From positions 37,361,335 through 37,425,334 of the forward strand of contig CM071930.1 of assembly GCA_016081115.2 (NCBI GenBank): DNA of 64,000 nt. Direction: 5' to 3'. Both the position numbers and the translations under genes were made by a program. This DNA is from Rehmannia glutinosa (lineage: Eukaryota > Streptophyta > Magnoliopsida > Lamiales > Orobanchaceae). Within the stretch, counting starts at the first letter, position 1; each line of letters begins with the position of its first letter. Of the stretch, positions 54,909 through 64,000 are shown piece by piece. Under the pieces are notes generated by a model, which searched no databases, was not told the origin of the DNA, and saw only the letters and a program-made list of their open reading frames with translations.

Positions 54909-57900
54909 AGTAAGTTGATGCTACTTTAATACTTTTACTTTTTGTGTTGAGGCGATTTACTGCCTTTATTATGTTTTACTGCTTGAATGTAGGAGGGAAA
55001 TGAGAGGCATTTTTATTTTTCATATGAACGTCTGGTTGCTCCAAAAGTATAACTTGTAAATGCATGACATCAATTCGTGAATCGTGATCTATCTATTCTC
55101 TTGAATAAACATCATGTTTTGCCTTGGCTGCAGTCTGCATTAGTCTAGTAATTTGTTCAATCCAAATTGCCAAATTACCTTTTCCAAAGAGGCTTGCATA
55201 CTTTTGCTGTTCAACATTGCCTCTGTATTTTTTGCATCAGGTGCTGTCAGGAGAAATGATATTAAAGCAGTTTGATGAATCACTGTTTTTGGGGAGACAA
55301 AAGAGATCAAAACCCTTTCAGCATGAGTAACCTCATTAGAAGCCAGCCCCTTTAATCTTAGACCAATTGATCCACCCGTACTATGCAAACTCTTACTCTC
55401 AATCTGGAAGTTGTGAGATGACCCTTTAGTATTTCAAACAAGGGTGCCTACCAATATTCCAACCAATGAATGTAACTTTTGCAATCAACTTCCCTGGTTT
55501 CCATAGGGTATGCTGCATATACTCCTCAGTTTTGAAGGTCTGGATTAGTCTAAACAATCGCAGATTCATACATTTCTCATTTCTTTTTTATTAAGGATAC
55601 CTCTGCGGCTGTAGCCTTAGAAATAAGTTTTTGGAGAATTGTACATGTGTATATTTGTCTTTATGCATGATGGATGCTGAAACATTATACTTCAAATTAA
55701 CAAGGGCTTTTGTTTAACCGAGAATAAATAAAATTTGAGTAAAATGGAGATGGTTTTTTTCCCTTATCCTGGCAAAACTCCCTGCTTGTAGAGAAATACG
55801 CTGCCATTACTCACATAATATATTGTAATGGGGAAATAATAGGGCTCCACATTTCAGAAATCAATTGCCACTTACTAATTCCTTCTCGTATTAAGTATAA
55901 TTGCAACCCTTAGATGTCTGAAGAATTTGATAGATACCCTCTCAATAAGATTGAAATAGATATGATCCTTGGCAATATTTCCCATCAAATTTTATTTTGA
56001 ATCCTGCAAATTATAATTCTGAGGAGCCAATGTTCAACGTCCAAATTTAAGAAGGATAATTCCAGTTGAGAGCAGCTGTTGAAGAAGCCGCCCCTTGCTT
56101 TGTCTAAAATACGATCGATTGTTTATGCTACTGGTTTGCATCTTTTTATAAGATTGCCTCTAATCACTGTATATCTTAGTTCAAGTTTCTCACGTCTCTA
56201 TTTCTAATCTGGTTCGTGTTTCTGATTGACATGTGTAATGTTTATAGTTGATTGAGTTTCCTTATTCTTTTCTATATGCAGGGGTGCAGCGGAGAAGTGT
56301 TTCTAAGTTGTTACGTTGAACATAAAGGATATTTGTACAAGTTCAATGTAGTGATGAAGCATTTTTACTGGTTGTTCATGAATAAATATAGGGGTACAGT
56401 TTGCTATTTTCATTTTTTAACATCCTAAATCTCGTGTCAGACTTTCTGTGAATCTCTTTTCTTGAATGGTTTGCTACTTGAGTATACCATTATCATTTGA
56501 CACATTATGGGATGTTACTACAGTTTTTGACATAAGAAACAGTCCCTTTGTCAAATTATATGCAGAAATCTATAGATTTGCCGAACATTTTAATGTAGAA
56601 ATTGTTTCAGATTATATGATGCAGATTATATGATGTATGTGGTGCAAACTGTCAGTAATCATGATCCCTAGCCTTCTCGATCACATCCAGTACATTCCCA
56701 CCAGTTTTAGGATGGTTTTTAAGTTATCGTTAATGTGTTTGCTGTTGGGTTTGTGGCTTGAATAGGCAAAAAAGCTACAAATATGAAGAATTCAGAACAT
56801 GGAGATTAGTTATCATGTATCGAAATCCATTTCAAGAACTGAAATTTGTGCAGGGTACTCATGGCCTCTTTAAAGAGTAACCGAATTCAAACGAAAATTT
56901 TCTTAAAGAGCGAAGTGAGATGGTTCCGTGTCGCCCAGTAACCAGCCAAGTTGCTTTTTTTCTTTCCAGCTAGTTTGGCTGTTTGATGTTAGTAGTGTAC
57001 AATTATAACCAGTGATGCTTTATTTAAATTTGTTCTGGGGACGTTAACACATAATAAAAGTTGGAAGACAAGTAACCTTGGGCGATTTTTCAAAACAGAG
57101 AAAGAAGATGAAAAAAGAAGGAAGAGATGTGTATTGAGAAAATATACTGTTAACAAAATCTTGATTGACTATTATAGAAAGGCATTCCAAGATAAAACTG
57201 CTTAGTTGAATAGCAACTGCAATATTTATAAAAGATGGCTAAGAGAATATTTGTGGACATGCATGATGCATGTTGGGAAAATGAACTGAAATATTGGTTC
57301 GATGAATCGGTAAATCATTTGTTCTTATAATTTGGGAATGTATAAAGCTACTGCAGAGAAGCACTTTAATCTTTGATAATCATATTCCTTGGGGCTGCGA
57401 AAGGGCAACTCTAATCTTATTTGTGGGGAACCATCTGCCAAAAAATGCCTTTTTAGGGTGTAAATCTAGTTTGCAGTTGGACAATTTTGTCTAGCTCTCA
57501 TCAAACTCATTTTCTCATTTTCTCATCTTAATGAGTTCCTAACCCTCAAAAATTGCTTCTCTTGGCAGGCATTTCGTCGCTTAATTCAATTGCCAGACAA
57601 CGAGAGACTCAAAACCACAGCAGCAAATAACTGCGCCTATACCATCCAACATTCGGAAAAAGCAAAGAAAAAAGAAATACTAATGGTCATATTTAACATC
57701 TTTAGAGCACAAGCAGTTTCCTTTAAAACCACTTACTAAACGAATTTAAAGAATCAGCTAAACAAGAAAGTAACTGTTGTTTTCAAATCACAACAAACCC
57801 ATGCAGCACATGAAAGTAAAAAAGATAAAATAAAATGTAACTGATCTTAACATCCGCATGACACAGAGAGGGTCTGAGTTCAGTCTTGCAACAAAACAAA

Positions 57901-58571
57901 GTAACAATTAGAATAGAAACACACTCACCCAAAAGAGAAGAGAAACACACACACACACACACACACACAAAGGAGAAGAGAAACAAATGAAACTGAAAGG
58001 AGAATGACACTTAAAGCAAATTGAAAAACACACTATGATTCTTTACAGATTAAAATCTCAACCACAGAGACTGAAAGAGTGACACTCTCCCAAGCGTTGT
58101 AAAATATTCCCGGCGAATCACTGGCTATCTATTTGCTTAAGTTTTAATACATCTAAAGCCGTAGGCCCATACGCTCATTTCTTCAGTATTACTTGGTTCA
58201 GAAATACAGCACCAACAAGAAGGCATAAGGGCAGGAAGCACACATCCAATATCTCGTGAAAGAAGAAACAATATGCGCAATATAAACTCAGCTCAATCTT
58301 TTTACTTGAGTCCACAAGTCTATAAATAACATTGTGGATTACATGACATCCAGGGACTATTGCAATTACTTAGAAGCCTTTTCGATTACAGTAATGAGGT
58401 AACATGACAGCATAACTGAAAAAGGAAACAAAGAGAACCCAAAAATTTGGAACCTTAAAATGTTACAAAATGGAAATTTAAAATGGTCTACTGAGGCCTA
58501 TCCATAAACTCAGCACTAATGTAACATCTGTTGTCCCGCAAGAGAGAGAAAAGAGAGAGAGAGAGATTTAA
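54909..58571. other. Intergenic region between the convergent RING and STT3 genes, with a possible 3'-UTR intron
   Basis: No further coding exon recognised. GTAAGT begins at 54910, two bases after the RING stop codon, and a good acceptor (TTCTATATGCAG) ends at 56281, so the RING transcript may have a 3'-UTR intron of about 1.37 kb; this is inference. The short open frames at 55124-55330 and 55140-55388 resemble nothing known. An (AC)n run is at 57945-57969. The right end holds the STT3 3' UTR with a (GA)n stretch at about 58541-58567. Confidence 0.5.
57945..57969. repeat. (AC)n microsatellite
   Basis: About twelve AC units in uninterrupted order, in the intergenic region. Confidence 0.95.
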
Positions 58572-61500
58572 TCACCACCTATTATTTGGAGGTTTGACCT
58601 TGTATATTCTGACTATCCAGTTTGACGTAGTGAATGCCTCTTCTAAATGTTCTAGCTTTATGTCTTTATTCCCAATTTCAACCCCCCGTGCTCTGTCATA
58701 TCTGTCACAACCAAAACATAGCAATAGTAATTCATCTAGGAAATCAAGTCTCACGGCATACTTTCTGCCAATTACAGAAAAAGAAACACAACCAATGGCA
58801 ACTTGAGGATAGGGCCAATAATGATGCAATAATAAGAATTCACAACAATAATATTCCCAACTTGTATAGATGAAAGTTCACTCCACATAGGAGTGGCATT
58901 CTTACTTAGGCGGCAGTCAACCAAAACATTAGGTTATATAGGCAATGTATCATTTAGCTATGCTCCAGCTTTCTAAAGATCTATACAGGTTTGAATCATC
59001 TCCATTTTAAATCAGCCTTCAACGCAAACAAAATTTCCAAAGCATGAAACGTTGTCATGAGATAATTTCAGATTCAATACGCACATCAAAGCATATACTT
59101 TTGGAGTGAGGCTTCAGGTCACCGATTTCCTTATGTCGTTCACATTATTTTAAAAACCGGAGCAGACCGCCAAGTCAAACCCTGAATCGGTGGCCAGTAC
59201 GGGTCCAGCTAGGCAGGAAAAAAATCGTTTCTGCGGTTGAACATGTAATAACTGACCAAAAATCAGTTGAACCAGTCATAACGAGCTATTTATTTATTTT
59301 TAGTTTTTCTAATTTTTTTCATATAAACTTAACCAGTCATAAGGCTAGCAGGAGTGGCAATACGTTCGCAAGACAAGAATAATCTCTAGTTTGCATTTCA
59401 CTGGCCTGCTAAGAAGTGAACTTAACAGACAGTATTACACAGAAGGAGAGAGAGGGGGGATATAATCAGTTAACTCACCCAGGAGGCTTTCCATATTCTG
59501 TAGTCAGCTCACCAAATCGATAATAAGATAGCTTGTACCTAATCAAGAGATAAAGTGAAAACATAAATGACAAAATCCTGTGAAAACAGGAGAGGCAAAG
59601 AACTCTTTCCTCGTATATACAACAATTTCATGGTAAATAAAAGATCAATTGATTCAAGCCACAAATCAAGAATACTGTCAAGAGTCGAATCTAGTCACAC
59701 CACCAAAACTTTTGACATGCAAGCATTTTATGAGCATAACTATAACAAATCACAACAATACTGATGCATTCATTAGCACCAAATTAAGCTTCAGCAAGCC
59801 ATAAGTCAAAACGGAAATGTATGATAGTGAAATACGCATAACATGAGATGATTTTAGGAACATTATAGTTTTATTCTATCTGCATGTCAGCAATTTTGCT
59901 CTAAGCGGGCTAGTTATCTTAGAAAAGGATTGTGAAATTCAAGCAGTCATCATAATCTAAATAATCTATTTTCTTTGTTAGAGTAAATGAATTATGCTTT
60001 AACGTGCAAAACTACAAATCAAAGAGACAACAACCCGTTTATATTTAATGTAACTGAGGGTATAAACAAACATTACAAGAATAATGATCACCATAATACA
60101 CCAAATGATACAAGAAAAATTATAAGCAAATCAGTATAATGACGCGCATTAGCATAACTTACTTTTCCTGATGAGGAGGTTTAAGAGCTAGCAATAGATA
60201 AAGGCACTGTTTTAAAAATCCCCGCCTAGCTCCGATTAGTCCCGCCCTAGGCGCTAGGCTCCCCTTGTCTGCCTACATTTTTCTTCCAATTAGGTCCCGC
60301 CTAACCCCGCCTAGGCGCTAAACCCCATAGTGTCGCCTGCCTAGCGCCTAGTGCTTTTTAGAACATTGGATAAAGGAGTGCATGTACAGCGGGGGGGGGG
60401 GGGGGGAAGAGAGACCGTGGGACAAGAGGGTACATAAACTACTCACTAAAATTAAAGATATGGACCCCAATAAATACATTTATTAATAATAAAAATGAAA
60501 GATATATTGTTTGTTGGAGTACGTTGGTTAGAAGTACCTCTCCTCCATGCAGCATAACCTTTTCGCTTAGATTAGGTATGCCATTTAGTGCTTTATCATA
60601 TTTACATTGACACATCCTTTCAGAGCTTTACAAAAAATTACAGGAGCAACTGACAATGAATTTGCTGAAATGAAAATGATAAAACTAGGTCCGATTACTT
60701 TCGTTGTCAACAAAAAAAGTTGTAAAATATCAGAATCATTAATATTTCTTCATGCAATTAAGAAACTATAATTTTCTTCATAATCATAATACAGTTGCGC
60801 TGCTTGATATTAAAAAATTCTAGAGTGAACAGCATATATTTTCTAAGCATGATTTAACTTTTCATCAGTGCCCAGAGAAAGTTTTGCAGAGAGCAGGTTG
60901 CAGGCGAATCTATGTTTGGTTTCATTTTCATATCTTGGGAATAAAGTCGCGTTTGATAAGTGTATTTTGGAGGAATTATATTTTTATTCCCACAAAACAT
61001 CCCCTAAAATTTTTTTATTTTCCCAAAACTCTTCTCTCATCTTTATATAGCTTCTGATTGTTACATCTATTCATTTATATACCTCTATCACAATCAAGAA
61101 TAAATAATACATGTCATCATTATTTTAATATGATTACATAATAAATACTCAAAAAGCTAGATGTAAGACCTCTAATTACACAAAAATTTATATGGAGTAA
61201 CATTTATAGAAAAAAATATAAGTTCGGAAAAGATTCACCAAATGCATTTTCTACGGAAATACATCACATCATCATTTCCTAGCAACATGTCCAAAGATAT
61301 TTCTATTCCCAAACATTCTCCAATTCCACCTCAAAACGCAATTCGCTAAAATTCTCCCCCAGACACCCAAAATGACACCAAATATTTACATAGGTGGACA
61401 CAGTTCCTGTCCTTATTATATTTATTCTTCCCAATAATGAATATCAATATAGGATGAAGTTTAAGTTTATGCATAAATATACATCTCGTAATCACATGTA

Positions 61501-63862
61501 GGTATTACTAATCCTATACTTTGAGGGTTCGTTTGCCTTTTTTTAATGGATTGATAAAATAATTTGGATTGGTAAGGATAATACTGTTCATGGATAATAC
61601 AATGGAAAAGAAATGTGTGTTTGAGATTAAAGATTGCACTATTTGACTTTTTGAATCTTTGACTGGATAAGAAAAAAATTATGTTTGATATTGATGATAT
61701 GATTGGATAATTATTCAAAAGACAAAAATACCATTGGCTCAATAATCAAGTAGTATGCACACAATAAATTGAACATGGCTAAATTGTCTTTTACTATTCA
61801 CCATTGGATTTCGTCATGGCTGAACTAATTTATCTCACCCCCTAGCCTTGACCCAATAGTCCTTCAATTGCATGATTGAAGCTGGGCCATGATCCATATC
61901 TCGGGCCCATGTCATTGATTCCAAACATTTGATATGAGTGGACTAATAGATTTTTCATGGGATAACCTGAATCCCAAACGAGACTGAATACTTCAGTCAA
62001 TTTGGAACAATAAGAACTGACAACTTGAGAGTGTAGGCTGTACAAGAACTTTCAATATCATGCACCCACAGATTGGAATATAACACTAAAGGCCTCCACG
62101 CAGAAAAATGAAAATGGGATAAGTTGTTTGGAATTTGTTTTCTATAAAATTTGCACAACTAAAAACTTGTCAAAAACATTTATATTTACAAGATGCACCA
62201 CCATAAAACGATGACACTGGCAGAAATGGCAACTTTCAGCACATAGTTAGTCAAGGAATCAACTTACATTAGACAGTTCAACATCTTTGGAGCTGCACCT
62301 TTGTCAACACGATACTCTCCGTTAACAAGGTAATCAGGTTCTTTAATTATAGGGAAAACTCCTCCACCAATTCTTACCATCCACAAAAATCTGACATAAA
62401 ATGGTTATATCAGTTGAGAAAAGTGCTGAAACTATCGACGGAGAAAAATCAGAGTAACACATAGTTAATGTGCAAGCACTGCATTTACAAACGTAAATTC
62501 AAAGACAAATTAGAGTCATACATCCCTAGCTGTTAACCAAAATCAGTCCACTGATAATACACGTAAAAGGAATGAGAGTAGTAGCTTTTAGCCAAGTTTC
62601 AGACCTATACTTTAGCGTCTAGGTGTGATGGAGTGATCTCATCATCATGTCAGCATTACTTTTCATTTTCAACCAGGGTGAACAGTAGTTTATCATCGTG
62701 AAGATATACCTTCCATATGCCACATGACATTTCAACGGGGTTCATACCCATTATTGGGCCCCATTTACATGAACGAGTTTCATGAATGATCAATTTTGCA
62801 TCAAAGAACCAATTGATTGGTATATGTACATTTCAATAATTATATATTTTAATACATATTCAAATCATTACATCAATATAATACATATCCATGTATTTAG
62901 ATCTTTCAATCATCATACTAAAATAAATATCTATCATCTAATTCTAAATTAATCTAAAAATAATATATAGGAATGGGAAATGATGACCCAACACCATTAA
63001 CCAAATAAATCCTACTGGACATAACATTTACGTTATCTTCCCCAAATAAATCCAAACATATTTTCCAAAAATACACCAAATCAACCACTTCCAAAATAAA
63101 ACAAAATTCGTAATACATTCACCCAAAAAACGAAAAAAAGAAAAGTTTTTCCCCCCAAAAACACTTCAAAACAAAAGCAAACAACTTTTTCTTAGTAATT
63201 GATGATTTTAAGAACATGAAAATCCAATAAACATAAATGTGAAATTTATCTATCCCCATCATACTTGAAATTCAGCGCCAAGATTTGTCCCATAAAATCT
63301 TACGCATAATAGGTTACGAGGGAAGACCTGTTTCACTTGAGCAGAAAACAACAAATTAGAGCACTTAAAAGAAACAAATGTTTACTTCTAGGTATCTAAG
63401 TTCTTACTTGTTAATATCATCAGACGAATAACCAGTAACACCTCCAAAAACAACTAATACATAATTGACATCCAATGATCTCATAATCTCATACGCTTCA
63501 TCCTCATAAGATGACATAGCGCGTCCAACAGTAGCAATGTGTGTGTTATTCCAAGTGTTGTTGTCAACAATCACTGTTCTGTTCCCCATGGCAGTGATCT
63601 GATAACCATAATCCCACCAAGACATCACCTTGGCATCCTGAGGAGTGTTCTGTCTCAGCCAGAAATATGCTTCACGGTAGTCATCAAAAATGACCCTGTT
63701 GCCATGGGCACCCCTAGCAGCTAAGACAATTGATGGAGATGAGTATGCCTCTGATGTAACCCACGTACAATGGATAGCATATCTGCTAAGCAAGTAAAAT
63801 GCTCCAAGAAGCAAGGCAACAGCACCATTTCTTTGGAAAGGCATAGATTGATCCAGGGTACC
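58572..63862 (-). CDS. STT3A: Oligosaccharyltransferase catalytic subunit STT3, C-terminal four exons (gene runs off the right edge)
   Basis: Catalytic subunit of the ER oligosaccharyltransferase, which transfers the lipid-linked glycan to Asn-X-Ser/Thr sites. Exons on the minus strand: 63862-63408, 62390-62268, 59538-59479, 58701-58572; all junctions are GT-AG and in phase (DDIN-K/FLWMVRIGGG, NCL-M/YKLSYYRFGE, GKPP-G/YDRARGVEIG). Exon 63862-63408 starts GTLDQSMPF, has a hydrophobic segment (VALLLGAFYLLSRYAI), and then the signature WWDYGY in the luminal domain and DNNTWNNTHIATVGRAM. The protein ends NWIVRIYKVKPPNNRW with TGA at 58574-58572. No defect is seen. The N-terminal transmembrane part lies to the right of the window. 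The A-type assignment rests on overall resemblance and possible synteny, not on alignment. Confidence 0.93.
59141..59345. repeat. Possible MITE remnant (TTTAAAAACCGGAGCAGACCG)
   Basis: In the second-last STT3 intron boundary region (intron 58702-59478). ACATTATTTTAAAAACCGGA resembles the ends of hAT-type MITEs rich in CCGG-pairs in many plants, and the internal CGGTTGAAC...CAGTTGAACCAGTC repeats support this. No paired end or duplication was found. Confidence 0.35.
60205..60368. mobile_element. hAT-type MITE, 164 bp, in an STT3 intron
   Basis: Ends CACTGTTTTAAAAA and, read inward, CAATGTTCTAAAAA. An exact 8-bp duplication GATAAAGG flanks it (60197-60204 and 60369-60376), as hAT transposases make. 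The interior is GC-rich with repeated CGCCTAGGCGCTAG words that can fold. It lies in the 2.7-kb intron 59539-62267. Confidence 0.88.
60391..60406. repeat. Poly-G run of 16
   Basis: Uninterrupted G16 just right of the hAT MITE, followed by AAGAGAG. Length in such runs is prone to sequencing error. Confidence 0.9.
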
Positions 63863-64000
63863 CTGTTTGTGAAACAAAGACAAGAATATCAATGCAGTCG
63901 CTTTTAACTACTATGAGGAATTTATACCCAGAAAGTTGATAAGCCAAGAACAAAAGAACAGACATCCGGAGCTGAACAAAATAGCTTCACCACAGAGCTC

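Noticed and set aside
55124..55388. Small open frames downstream of the RING gene
   Set aside because: No homology, no good start context, and they lie within the probable 3'-UTR intron.
61480..61760. MITE-like block starting GAGGGTTCGTTTGCC in an STT3 intron
   Set aside because: The start resembles known MITE ends, but I could not find a matching inverted end or a target duplication.
63863..64000. A further STT3 exon at the right edge
   Set aside because: The hydrophobic reading there (for example SVLLFLAYQLSG) has no clear match to STT3 blocks or a defined acceptor and donor; left as intron or undetermined.

Overview
The window is nuclear DNA from a flowering plant, most likely a eudicot. 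The evidence is spliced genes with GT-AG introns and plant-type proteins (a Mpv17/PMP22 protein with a transit-like leader, a plant STT3 subunit, a zinc-ribbon RING-H2 ligase), embedded in nested plant-type Copia, Gypsy, Mutator-like and hAT elements. The SIRE-type gag looks, from memory, most like copies from Lamiales; that is only a weak hint of the species. Nothing bacterial, organellar or CRISPR-like was seen.

Layout. 1-5503: an Ale-like Copia element (431-5040, TSD GTCGC) lies beyond the last visible exon of the Mpv17 gene. 5504-8617: four exons of the Mpv17/PMP22-family gene, minus strand; its 3' end lies off the window or is lost. 8701-9798: a 1.1-kb Mutator-like MITE sits 84 bp upstream of the proposed Mpv17 ATG. 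10.0-20.1 kb: a decayed Mutator-like element with a Ulp1/C48-protease-like gene (plus strand) convergent with a FAR1-type MULE transposase gene (minus strand). It has 0.9-kb direct repeats 9.2 kb apart and a short repeat (core AGTATCACTTTT) in many introns. 20604-21525: a second Mutator-like MITE.

21.6-53.1 kb is a nested retrotransposon complex. A 5'-truncated Tat-type Gypsy element (gag/protease remnant, 57-bp tandem repeats, antisense extra ORF, LTR) was hit by a SIRE-type Copia (called C2). C2 was later hit in its third ORF by another SIRE-type Copia (C3, 36424-48913, minus strand, TSD GCAGA). The 3' LTR of C2 is not at its expected right end. It lies at 21867-23431 in inverted orientation, still followed by the same 5-bp target duplication and the second half of the Gypsy LTR. 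This indicates an inversion of about 29.6 kb (about 23467-53095), or an assembly error of that form.

53.1-64.0 kb returns to gene space: a 112-bp tandem repeat, an intact single-exon RING-H2 E3 ligase gene (53799-54908, plus strand), and the C-terminal four exons of the oligosaccharyltransferase catalytic subunit STT3 (58572-63862, minus strand, continuing off the right edge), with a hAT-type MITE in an intron. The three host genes are not an operon. Their only evident relation is possible microsynteny (STT3 and Mpv17 homologues are close together on Arabidopsis chromosome 5, from memory). All transposon genes seen are broken; the only complete intact coding sequence is the RING gene.
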